Source of the DNA: Actinomyces marmotae
GTDB lineage: Bacteria; Actinomycetota; Actinomycetes; Actinomycetales; Actinomycetaceae
Assembly: GCF_013177295.1 (NCBI RefSeq)
Contig: NZ_CP053642.1
Location: 62,001-126,000 of the forward strand
DNA: 64,000 bases
Direction of reading: 5' to 3'
Of the stretch, positions 49,321 to 57,412 are shown in pieces. The position numbers and the translations under genes were made by a program. The stretch's first letter is position 1; every line of letters starts with the position of its first letter. The notes beneath the pieces are model-generated. The model was not told where the DNA came from. It ran no database searches and saw only the letters and a list, made by a program, of their open reading frames with translations.

Positions 49321-49703
49321 GCGCCGCGCAGCCGCTGCCGCGCGCCCGCAGGCCGCCCGCGCCCCGGGGCGAGTCCGGCATGGCGACGGCGGAGCTCGCG
49401 GTCGCCATGCCCGCCGTTGTCATCGTCCTCCTCCTGGCCCTCTCCGCGCTCGCGGCGGGCGCCGCGCAGATGCGCATGACCGACGCCGCCCGCGTGGGTG
49501 CGCGCCAAGCGGCCATCGGCGCCGATCCGCTGGCTGGCGCGAGCGCCGTTGCCCCCACCGGGTCCTCCATAGCGGTGGGGGCCGCGGGGGACCTCACCTG
49601 CGTGAGCATCAGCCGCGCCGCTCCCGGGCCCCTCGGCCGCGCGGGGCTCACGTTGCGGGCGCGGGCCTGCGCCTTCACCGAGCCGGGCGGTGATGGGCCG
49701 TGA
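49317..49703 (+). CDS. TadE-like minor pilin
   Basis: 128 residues. RGESGMATAELAVAMPAVVIVLLLALSALAAGAAQ is the TadE prepilin signature (G|MATAE, then one helix), followed by RMTDAARVGARQAAIG and a small disulfide-capable domain with Cys residues (DLTCVSI, RARACAF). Middle gene of a three-gene overlapping unit. Confidence 0.87.
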   Translation: MSAAQPLPRARRPPAPRGESGMATAELAVAMPAVVIVLLLALSALAAGAAQMRMTDAARVGARQAAIGADPLAGASAVAPTGSSIAVGAAGDLTCVSISRAAPGPLGRAGLTLRARACAFTEPGGDGP

Positions 49704-50140
49704 GGCGCGGCTGTGGCCGGAATCCCGGGGTGGGGCGGCTGGCCCGGCCGGGCCCGTCGAGGCGCTGGGGGAGGACCTTGACGGGTGAGCGGGGTGAGGG
49801 GACGGTCCTCATGGCCGGCGTCATCGGGGTGATCCTGGCGATCACCCTGGGCCTGAGCGGGCTCATGCGCGCGGAGGGGGCGGCCGGCCGGGCGCGGACC
49901 GCCGCTGATATGGCCGTGTTGGCCGGGGCGACCGCCCTGAACTCGATCGTCGCGCCGGGCGATCCCTGCGTCGCGGCGCAGCGCCTCGCCTCCGCCAATG
50001 GCGCGACTCTCGACTCCTGCCGGGTTGAGGGTGAGGACGTCATCGTCGGAGTCTCAGTGGATGTGACGGTCCTCGGGGTGCCCCGTCAGGCGCGCGCCCA
50101 TGCCCGAGCCGGCCCCGTCGACGCCACCCTCGCCCCATAG
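49700..50140 (+). CDS. Rv3654c-family TadE/TadG-like protein
   Basis: 146 residues, GTG start overlapping the previous stop (GTGA). After a 30-residue leader, GERGEGTVLMAGVIGVILAITLGLSGLMRAEGAAGRARTAADMAVLAGATAL matches the helicopter-like secretion domain of Rv3654c/TadG. It ends with a small VGVSVDVTVLGVPRQARAHARA beta piece. It completes the order DUF4244-TadE-Rv3654c seen at the 3' end of actinobacterial Tad operons. Confidence 0.85.
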   Translation: MRRGCGRNPGVGRLARPGPSRRWGRTLTGERGEGTVLMAGVIGVILAITLGLSGLMRAEGAAGRARTAADMAVLAGATALNSIVAPGDPCVAAQRLASANGATLDSCRVEGEDVIVGVSVDVTVLGVPRQARAHARAGPVDATLAP

Positions 50141-50154
50141 CCCCGCCCTATAAC

Positions 50155-50210
50155 CGAGACCGGTCGAAAACAGCCGCGAGACCGGTCGAAAACAGGACCG
50201 AGACCGGTTC
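50155..50210. repeat. 22-nt triple repeat GACCGGTCTCG family, locus B (inverted)
   Basis: CGAGACCGGTC at 50155, 50177 and 50199 (exact 22-nt period), separated by GAAAACAGCCG and GAAAACAGGAC. This is the reverse complement of the array at 21646-21701. It lies 15 bp after the last Tad-remnant gene and before the convergent ABC exporter. Confidence 0.92.
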
Positions 50211-50334
50211 TCGGGCCAGAGGAACGGCACACGGGTCGGACTACGAGCCGCGGCGTGAAGAATCCGCGGGTAGGGCCATGACCGCTGGTCAGACCGCTGT
50301 GTCGCGGCCCGACTCGGCGCCCTTGCGCGGGCCC

Positions 50335-52410
50335 TCAGTCGGAGACCAGCTCCCGGCCGGCGAACTGGGCGGCGTGCAGTCGGGCGTAGGCCCCACCGCG
50401 CTCCAGCAACTTGGCGTGACGGCCCTGCTCCACGATGTCGCCATGCTCCATAACGAGGATCGTGTCGGCGTCGCGGATCGTGGACAGGCGGTGCGCGATG
50501 ACGAAGCTCGTCCGGCCCTCGCGCAGCCGGTTCATCGCCCGTTGGACCAGCAGCTCCGTGCGGGTGTCCACCGAGCTCGTGGCCTCATCGAGGATGAGGA
50601 CAGCGGGGTTGGCGATGAAAGCGCGTGCGATCGTCAGCAACTGGCGCTCACCAGCGGAGATGTTCGCGGCGTCCTCCTCCAGGGGCGTGTCGTAGCCCTG
50701 CGGGAGGGCCTTGATGATGTGGTCGATGAAGCACGCCTCGGCGGCCGCCTCCACGTCCTCGTCCGATGCCCCGGGCCGCCCGTAGCGGATGTTCTCGCGG
50801 ATCGTCCCCTCGAACAGCCACGGGTCCTGCAGCACCATCCCCGTCCGACGGCGCGCCTCATGGCGCGTCATCGACGCGATGTCCCGGCCGTCCAGGGTGA
50901 TGCGGCCCCCGTCGAGCTCGTAGAAGCGCATGAGCAGGTTGACCAGGGTGGTCTTCCCGGCGCCCGTCGGCCCGACGATCGCCACGGTGTGGCCGGGCTC
51001 CACGCGCAGGGAGAGGTCTCGGATGAGCTCGGTGTCAGGCGAGTAGGAGAAGCGGGCGTGCTCCACCTCGATGACGCCGGCGTGGACCGCGCCCCCGACC
51101 GCGCCGTCGGGGCCCCGGTCCTCGCCGTCCGCCACGGCGTCCTCGGCCTGCCCGGCCTGCCCGGCCTCGGCGTCCGGGATCTCCTCCTCGGCGTCGAGCA
51201 GCTCGAAGATGCGCTCGGCCGAGGCTGTGCCGGACTGCACCGAGGTGGCCATCCCGCCGAGTTCGCCCAGCGGCTGGGAGAACTGCTGGGAATACTGGAT
51301 GAAGGCCTGAACGCTGCCCAGGGTCAGCGACCCCGAGGCCACCATGATCCCGCCGACCACCGCGATCGCCACATAGGAGACATTCGAGATGACCAGCATG
51401 AGCGGCATCATGATGCCGGAGAGGAACTGCGCGCGCAGCGCCGATCGGTAGAGCGCGTCGTTCTCCTCGGCGAAAGCGTCCCGCACCGTCTGCGTGCGCC
51501 CATACACCCGCACGAGGGCGTGCCCGGAGAAGGACTCCTCCACGCGCGTGTTGATGCGGCCCGTGCGCGCCCACTGGTGGGTGAAGGCCTTCTGGGAGCG
51601 CGGCCCGATGATGCCGAACACCCCGCCCATGAGCGGGATGATGACGAGCGCCACCAGCGCCAGCTTCCAGGAGATCGACAACATCATCCCCATGACGCCG
51701 ATCACCGTGAGGAGCGAGGTCAGCGCCCTGGACAGCGACTGCTGGAGCGTGTTGGTGACATTGTCGACGTCGTTGGTGACGCGGGAGAGCATCTCGCCGC
51801 GCTGCATCTGGTCGAAGTAGGACAGCGGAAGGCGGTGGATCTTGGTCTCCACCTGCTCGCGCAGCCGGAACATGGCGGTCACGGTGATGCGGTTGAGCAG
51901 GAGGCCCTGCAGCCACATCAGGAGAGCGGAGGCCACGTACAGCACGAGGACGGTGGCGAGGATCGTGCCGAGGCGGTCGAAGTCGATGCCCTGGCCCGGC
52001 CGCAGGTCCATCGCGGCGGCCATGTTCGCCATATCGGTTTCGCCCGCCGCGCGCAGGCCCTCGACCACCTCGGCCTTCGTGGCGCCCGGGGGCAGGCGCG
52101 AGGAGATGACGCCCTCGAAGATGACGTTCGTGGCGTTGCCCAGCACCTTGGGCGCGGCCACGGACAGGACGATCCCGGCGACGCTCGCCACCGTGATGAT
52201 CGCCAGCGTCCCCTTGAAGGGTGACAGCAGGCCGATCATGCGGCGGAAGGAGGGCCAGAAGGCCTGTGCCCTGCCCGGGGGCGGGCCGGAGTGCCAGTCA
52301 TCGGAGGAGGCTTGCGCCGCGGCGGCGAGCCTGAGGTCCTCCTCGCTCAACTCGTCGGCGCCCGTCGCGCGGGCGCGGTCTGCCCGCTCGTCGCTCTTGT
52401 CGCGGCTCAT
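50335..52410 (-). CDS. Heterodimeric ABC exporter, subunit 2 (canonical Walker B)
   Basis: 691 residues: a six-helix export domain with an extracellular insert after TM1 (SSRLPPGATKAEVVEG...), then the ATPase. Walker A GPTGAGKT, ISAGERQ (altered signature), Walker B AVLILDEATSSVD with catalytic Glu, and AHRLSTI. The altered signature plus intact Glu is the mirror of the partner, so the pair should have one full and one degenerate ATP site, as in TM287/288 or LmrCD. It probably exports drugs or lipids. The ATG overlaps the partner's stop. Confidence 0.92.
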   Translation of the reverse strand: MSRDKSDERADRARATGADELSEEDLRLAAAAQASSDDWHSGPPPGRAQAFWPSFRRMIGLLSPFKGTLAIITVASVAGIVLSVAAPKVLGNATNVIFEGVISSRLPPGATKAEVVEGLRAAGETDMANMAAAMDLRPGQGIDFDRLGTILATVLVLYVASALLMWLQGLLLNRITVTAMFRLREQVETKIHRLPLSYFDQMQRGEMLSRVTNDVDNVTNTLQQSLSRALTSLLTVIGVMGMMLSISWKLALVALVIIPLMGGVFGIIGPRSQKAFTHQWARTGRINTRVEESFSGHALVRVYGRTQTVRDAFAEENDALYRSALRAQFLSGIMMPLMLVISNVSYVAIAVVGGIMVASGSLTLGSVQAFIQYSQQFSQPLGELGGMATSVQSGTASAERIFELLDAEEEIPDAEAGQAGQAEDAVADGEDRGPDGAVGGAVHAGVIEVEHARFSYSPDTELIRDLSLRVEPGHTVAIVGPTGAGKTTLVNLLMRFYELDGGRITLDGRDIASMTRHEARRRTGMVLQDPWLFEGTIRENIRYGRPGASDEDVEAAAEACFIDHIIKALPQGYDTPLEEDAANISAGERQLLTIARAFIANPAVLILDEATSSVDTRTELLVQRAMNRLREGRTSFVIAHRLSTIRDADTILVMEHGDIVEQGRHAKLLERGGAYARLHAAQFAGRELVSD

Positions 52411-54140
52411 GCGGCCACCTCCTGTCCGAGCTGGGAGGAGACGATCTCCTGGTACACCTCACAGGTGGCCAGCAGTTCCTCATGGGTGCCGGTGCCGACG
52501 AGCCGTCCGCCGTCGAGCACGAGGATCTGATCGGCGTCGGTGACGGTGGTGATCCTCTGGGCGACAACGATCTTCGTGACCCCCGCCGTGGCGGGCGCGA
52601 GGGCCGCGCGCAGGCGGGCGTCAGTGGACACGTCGAGCGCGGAGAAGGAGTCGTCGAAGATGAGGATGTCCGGGCGCCGCACGAGGGCGCGGGCGATGGC
52701 CAGGCGCTGGCGCTGCCCGCCGGAGACGTTCGTGCCTCCCTGGGCGATGGATGCCTCCAGCCCGCCGTCCATCTCCTCCACGAAGTCGCGGGCCTGGGCG
52801 ACCTCCAGGGCGGCCCATAGCTCGTCGTCGGTGGCCTCCTCGCGGCCGAGCCGCAGGTTCGTGGCGACCGTGCCGGCGAAGAGGAAGGGCTTCTGGGGGA
52901 CCAGGCCGAGGGTGGCCCACAGGGCCTCGGGCTCAGCGCGGCGCACGTCCACGCCGCCCACGAGCACCGCCCCGTCGGTGGCGTCGACGAGCCGGGCCAG
53001 GAGCGCCACGAGCGTGGACTTGCCCGAGCCGGTGGAGCCGACGATCGCCGTCGTCGACCCGGGGGTGACGCGGAAGGAGACACCGGTGAGAACAGCCGCC
53101 TCGGCGCCGGGGTAGGCGAAGGTGACGTCGCGCAACTCCACGCCGCCGGGCTCCGGGAAGGCGGTGACGGCACCCTCCGCGACGGTCAGCGACGGGTCGA
53201 CGGCCAGGACCTCACTGATGCGCTCGGCGCACACGGCCGCGCGCGGGATCATCATCGTCATGAAGGAGGCCAGGACGATCCCCATCAGGATCTGCATGAG
53301 GTAGGCCATGAAGGCGATGAGGGTGCCGACCTCCACCTCCCCCGAGCCCACGCTATGCCCGCCGTACCAGATGACGCCGACGATCGTGACATCCAGGACG
53401 AGCATGACCAGCGGGAACAGGGTGACGAAGAGGCGGCCCACGCGCTCGCCCACCCATGCCATGTCATGGTTGACGATGGCGAAGCGCTCGGTCTCGGCCC
53501 CCTCGCGCACGAAGGCGCGCACCACGCGGATGCCGGTGAGTTGCTCGCGCAGGACCCGGTTGATGCCGTCGAGCCGGTCCTGGTAGGAGCGGAAGAGCGG
53601 CACCATGCGCCGCACGATGAGGCCGACGATCACCAGCAGGACCGGCACGCTCACGGCGATGAGCCAGGCGAGCCCCGGGGCGCGCGTGACCGCCATGATG
53701 ATGCCGCCCACCGCCATGATCGGCGCCATGACGAGCATGGTGCAGCCCATGAGGACGAGCATCTGGACCTGCTGGACATCATTGGTGTTGCGGGTGATGA
53801 GGGAACCGGCGCCGAAGGAGGTGACCTCCCGCTCGGAGAAGGAGCCGACCCGGTGGAAGATCTTGGCGCGCAGGTCCCGCCCCAGGCCCATAGCTGATCG
53901 CGCCGCCAGGTAGGTGGCGAGCATGGTGCAGGCGCCCTGGGCGGCGCTCACGGCGAGCATGATTCCCCCGGTGCGCCAGATGAAGCCGGTGTCGCCGGCG
54001 GCCACGCCGCGATTGATGATGTCCGCGTTGAGGGTCGGCAAGTAGAGCGACGCCATGACCTGCGCGAACTCGAGGACCAGCACGCAGGTCAGGAGCCCGT
54101 AGTAGGGGCGCAAGTGCGTCCGCAGCAGTTGTATCAGCAC
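52407..54140 (-). CDS. Heterodimeric ABC exporter, subunit 1 (degenerate Walker B)
   Basis: 577 residues from GTG 54140 (LIQLLRTHLRPYYG start); the longer frame to 54338 passes through a repeat element and is unlikely. Six-helix export domain (EVTSFGAGSLITRNTNDVQQVQ), Walker A GSTGSGKS, signature VSGGQRQRLAIARAL. Walker B is LIFDDSFSALD, with Asp in place of the catalytic Glu, so this ATP site is expected to be hydrolysis-poor. It is first in the two-gene operon. Confidence 0.92.
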   Translation of the reverse strand: MLIQLLRTHLRPYYGLLTCVLVLEFAQVMASLYLPTLNADIINRGVAAGDTGFIWRTGGIMLAVSAAQGACTMLATYLAARSAMGLGRDLRAKIFHRVGSFSEREVTSFGAGSLITRNTNDVQQVQMLVLMGCTMLVMAPIMAVGGIIMAVTRAPGLAWLIAVSVPVLLVIVGLIVRRMVPLFRSYQDRLDGINRVLREQLTGIRVVRAFVREGAETERFAIVNHDMAWVGERVGRLFVTLFPLVMLVLDVTIVGVIWYGGHSVGSGEVEVGTLIAFMAYLMQILMGIVLASFMTMMIPRAAVCAERISEVLAVDPSLTVAEGAVTAFPEPGGVELRDVTFAYPGAEAAVLTGVSFRVTPGSTTAIVGSTGSGKSTLVALLARLVDATDGAVLVGGVDVRRAEPEALWATLGLVPQKPFLFAGTVATNLRLGREEATDDELWAALEVAQARDFVEEMDGGLEASIAQGGTNVSGGQRQRLAIARALVRRPDILIFDDSFSALDVSTDARLRAALAPATAGVTKIVVAQRITTVTDADQILVLDGGRLVGTGTHEELLATCEVYQEIVSSQLGQEVAA

Positions 54141-54278
54141 GTGAGCGAGCCTAGACCCCTGACACCGTGTCAGGGCAAGGGGCCGCCTAGGCCCAGCTGG
54201 GGGGCGAATGGCACGCTCACAAGAGCGCTCGGGGTAGTTCGTCGTTGGAATGACGCGGATTGCGATGAGGCGCGAAAT

Positions 54279-54358
54279 CTCCCGTGTGCATTCGAGAGGA
54301 GAATGCACACGGGAGTCTCCGTTGGAGACAAACTCCAACGTGATTGCAACGAAAAGTC
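54279..54358 (-). repeat. TGTGCA-N13-TGCACA palindrome element, copy 2
   Basis: 15-bp perfect arms (54279-54293 and 54301-54315). The inner TGTGCA/TGCACA halves are 13 nt apart. A nested hairpin GTCTCCGTTGGAGAC follows. Then comes the box CAACGTGATTGCAACGAAAAGTC, split here as CAACGTGATTGC + AACGAAAAGTC at 54336-54358. The box overlaps the helicase stop codon, so the helicase 3' end is part of the element. The similarity to the copy at 62140 extends into the helicase codons to about 54385. Confidence 0.85.
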
Positions 54359-56882
54359 AGGGTGTGGGTAAGGCTGAGCGTGCCGACCGCGCGGCCCGGG
54401 CGAGCAGGCGCAGCAGGGCGATGGCGCCGGCCTTGTCCAGGGGCTCGTTGTTGTTGCCGCATTTGGGCGACTGGATGCAACTGGGGCAGCCGGTGGCGCA
54501 GCGGCACTGGGTGATGACGTCGAGCGTGGCCTCCAGCCAGCGCGCCCCGGCGCGGTGCCCGCGCTCCGCGAAGCCCGCGCCCCCGGCGGCGCCATCATGG
54601 ACGAAAACGGTGGGGCGCATGGTCTGGGGGTGCAGGGCGGTGGACAGCCCGCCGATGTCCCAGCGGTCGCAGGTGGCCAGAAGGGGGAGGATGCCGATGG
54701 AGGCGTGCTCGGCGGCGTGCAGGGCACCGGGCAGCCGAGCCGGGGTGACGCCGGCGGCCTCGCAGGTCTCGAGAGGGATCGTCCACCAGACGGCGGCGGT
54801 GGGCAGGACGCGCTCGGGCATGTCCAGCGGGTGCTGGGAGACCACGTCCATGTGGGGCAGGGCGAGCTTGTTGTAGCCGGTGACTTGGCTGGTGACCTCC
54901 ACGCTTCCGAGGCTCCAGGTGAGGCCGTCGCCCCAGGCCTCGGCGTGCCGCTCGGCGAGGATGCGCACGCTGGAGCGCTCACGGGCCCGGGTCCGGTAAC
55001 CCACGGCCAGGCGCGGGGTGACGATGGCGGCCTCCTCGGTGAGCTCCTCGACGACGTAGGCGCGCCCCTGGTGCATGTAGACGGCGCCGGCATGGAGGGA
55101 GGAGTCGGCGCTGGCGCCAGGCGCGGTGCCGATGACGGTGCCGGAGGTGGACTCGACGATGGGGATCTCGGGTGGGCCGTCTCCGCGCAGGTTGGTGAGG
55201 TCCTGGGGGCGCCCGGGCAGGGCGGCGTTCCAGAACCAGCCGGTAGGGCGCCGCCGCAGGGCCCCGCGTTCGGCGAGGTCGGCCAGGAGGCTCTCATCGG
55301 GCAGGCCGAAGAGGTCGAGGTCGACCTCGCGAAGGGGAGACTCGGAGGCGGCCGCGCACAGGTGTGGGGCGAGGACGTAGGGGTTGGTGGGGTCGAAGAC
55401 GGTGGCCTCGGGGGCGGTGAGGACGTCCTCGGGGTGATGGACGAGGTAGGCGTCGAGGGGGTTGTCGGAGGCGATGAGGACGGCGACGCCGGGACTGCCC
55501 GCGCGTCCGGCGCGCCCGGCCTGCTGGCCCAGTGAGACGCGGGTGCCGGGCCATCCGGCGATGAGGACGGCGTCTAGACCGGTCACGTCGATGCCCAGTT
55601 CGAGGGCGTTCGTGGTGGCCAGGGCGCGCAAGCGGCCCTGGCGCAGGTCCGTTTCCAGGGCGCGGCGCTCCTCAGGCAGGTAGCCGCCCCGGTAGGCGGC
55701 GACGGCGTCGGCCAAGCCGGCCAGTGGTGGGCCGGAGCGGGTGAGGATGCGGCGCGCGTGCTCGGCGACGATCTCCGCGGAGCGGCGCGAGCGCACGAAG
55801 ACGAGGGCTTGGGCTCCGGCGCTGAGAAGGTCGACGAGGACCTCGGATGCTTCGGCGGTTGCCGAGCGGCGCGGAGAGGGTGGGTTCGGGGCGCCGGGGG
55901 TGTCGGTGGTGCCCGGGTCGGGGGCGGCTGTGGAATCGGCGGGGCCAACGCCCCACGGATCGATGAGGGCGGGCTGCCAGAGAGCCAGTGCGCGCTCCCC
56001 GGCGGGGGCTCCGTCATCCGTGATGGCGACGACGTCGGCGGGCGGGGCCCCGATGAGGCGCGCGGCGGTGAGGGCGGGCTCGGCGGCGGTGGCCGAGGCG
56101 GCGAGGACCGTGGGGCCCGGGGAGCCCGGGCTCAGGCGGCGGGCGAGGCGCAGGAGGCGGCGCAGGACGAGGGCGACATGTGCCCCGATGACGCCCCGGT
56201 AGGCGTGGCACTCGTCGACGATGATGTAGCGCAGCGAGCGCAGGAGGCGGGCCCAGCGCTCATGGCCGGGCAGGAGGGAGAAATGGAGGAAGTCGGGGTT
56301 GGTCAGGACGATGTCGGCGTGGGCGCGGGCCCAGTCGCGCTCGGGCAGGGGAGTGTCCCCGTCGCAGGTGCTGGAGCGCAGGGTGAGGCGCGGCGCACCT
56401 GCGACACCTGCCTGGACGGCCTCGATGCGGGCGGAGAGGCGGTCGAGGGCGGCGGCCTGGTCGGCGGCGAGGGCCTTGGTGGGGGCGAGGTAGAGGGCTG
56501 TGGGGCGGCGGCCGTGAGCGGAGATGCGGTGGCTGGTCCCCTCCGCGTGAGCGGCGCGCTGGGCGCTGAGGATGTCGGAGACGGCGGGGAGCCAGGCGGC
56601 CAGTGACTTCCCAGAGCCAGTGCCGGTGGCGATGACGGTGTGGTGGCCGGCGTGGAGAGAGTTGGCGGCCTGGGCCTGGTGAGTCCAGGGCCGAGGGATT
56701 CCGGAGGCGGCCAGGGCGGCGACGAGGGCCGGGTCGGCCCAGGACGGCCAGTCGGCATGGCGGGCCGGCCGGGCGGGCGTGCGCTCGAGGTGGACCAGTC
56801 TGCCGTCGCGCGCGCCGATGGTCTCCAGCAGCGCGGTGAGGTCGCGCGCGGGTGGAGGCGCTGCGGGTGGCTCAGGACTCAC
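54357..56882 (-). CDS. MrfA/YprA-like DEAD-box helicase with DUF1998 domain
   Basis: 841 residues from GTG 56882, the first start consistent with the family's N-terminus; there is no good ribosome site. Motif I ATGTGSGKS, motif Ia LAPTKALAADQ, motif II VDECH, motif III ASATAAE, and a second RecA domain with RSRRSAEIVAEHA and QQAGRAGRAG. The C-terminal DUF1998 region has the four-Cys zinc site CRCATGCPSCIQSPKCG. B. subtilis MrfA, with the same layout, repairs mitomycin cross-links. A DNA-repair helicase role is therefore likely. The last codons lie inside a repeat element. Confidence 0.9.
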   Translation of the reverse strand: MSPEPPAAPPPARDLTALLETIGARDGRLVHLERTPARPARHADWPSWADPALVAALAASGIPRPWTHQAQAANSLHAGHHTVIATGTGSGKSLAAWLPAVSDILSAQRAAHAEGTSHRISAHGRRPTALYLAPTKALAADQAAALDRLSARIEAVQAGVAGAPRLTLRSSTCDGDTPLPERDWARAHADIVLTNPDFLHFSLLPGHERWARLLRSLRYIIVDECHAYRGVIGAHVALVLRRLLRLARRLSPGSPGPTVLAASATAAEPALTAARLIGAPPADVVAITDDGAPAGERALALWQPALIDPWGVGPADSTAAPDPGTTDTPGAPNPPSPRRSATAEASEVLVDLLSAGAQALVFVRSRRSAEIVAEHARRILTRSGPPLAGLADAVAAYRGGYLPEERRALETDLRQGRLRALATTNALELGIDVTGLDAVLIAGWPGTRVSLGQQAGRAGRAGSPGVAVLIASDNPLDAYLVHHPEDVLTAPEATVFDPTNPYVLAPHLCAAASESPLREVDLDLFGLPDESLLADLAERGALRRRPTGWFWNAALPGRPQDLTNLRGDGPPEIPIVESTSGTVIGTAPGASADSSLHAGAVYMHQGRAYVVEELTEEAAIVTPRLAVGYRTRARERSSVRILAERHAEAWGDGLTWSLGSVEVTSQVTGYNKLALPHMDVVSQHPLDMPERVLPTAAVWWTIPLETCEAAGVTPARLPGALHAAEHASIGILPLLATCDRWDIGGLSTALHPQTMRPTVFVHDGAAGGAGFAERGHRAGARWLEATLDVITQCRCATGCPSCIQSPKCGNNNEPLDKAGAIALLRLLARAARSARSALPTP

Positions 56883-56983
56883 CGCACCAGTGTGCCGTAG
56901 GCCGATGAGCGCGGTGAGACGGCCGTTCCTGCCCGGCAGCGGTGTCGACGTGCGATGGGCTTGGGTGTCGGGGCGCCCGGGTG

Positions 56984-57110
56984 GCGAGGTTTGAGGATTG
57001 CTCGGCTGATCGAGGGGCGTATCGCCCCGGAGGCATCTCGTCGCAGGTCTTTGACCTGCAACAATGCAGGACATGACGGACCGTCAGGAAAAGGAATCCT
57101 CAAACCGCGC
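56984..57110. other. Candidate structured RNA or palindromic element in the helicase/nrdD divergent region
   Basis: Closing inverted repeat GCGAGGTTTGAGGATT (56984-56999) and AATCCTCAAACCGCGC (57095-57110), 16 bp with one mismatch. Inside are GGGGCG-TAT-CGCCCC (57014-57028) and GCAGGTC-TTT-GACCTGC (57043-57059). The latter competes with CCTGC-AACAAT-GCAGG (57055-57070). The result is a multibranch shape with two mutually exclusive hairpins. It matches no riboswitch I can name. It could be transcribed with nrdD, with the helicase, or be a mobile palindrome. Confidence 0.5.
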
Positions 57111-57270
57111 CACATCGACCGACACGCCGTCCGGATTTGTGGCGCACGCCTCAATCTGCGCATCTCGCATCGGTTGCTGACCGCTTCTCCCCGCTGCTGG
57201 GTTCCCCTGCCATCTCACTGAAAAGTCAATGACTATCGGTGCGAGAGGCGCTACCTCATAGCCGGATAAA

Positions 57271-57319
57271 ACCACAAGATGTTGTGGTCGATGGGGGCAA
57301 TATGCCCATATATCGGGTT
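57271..57319 (+). promoter_or_regulatory. Tandem NrdR-box-like sites upstream of nrdD
   Basis: Box 1 CCACAAGATGTTGTGG (57272-57287) is palindromic and close to the NrdR consensus (ACACWATATATWGTGT). Box 2 GCCCATATATCGGGTT (57304-57319) is weaker but shares the ATATAT centre. Centres are 32 bp apart, three helical turns, as in known NrdR pairs. They overlap a promoter candidate TTGCAT (57318-57323), 16 bp, TAGGGT (57340-57345). Repression of nrdDG by NrdR is implied. Confidence 0.6.
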
Positions 57320-57412
57320 GCATGGATGTGATTCGGGGGTAGGGTCGGCCGCGTGGCAGCCGCGCGAGGCTCGCGAGCGTCATCGCAGACAGCACAGACG
57401 AGGGAGAGAGCA

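Noticed and set aside
54141..54338. 66-codon N-terminal extension of ABC exporter subunit 1
   Set aside because: The added codons translate the palindromic repeat element; homologous exporters start at the LIQLLRTHLRPY segment.
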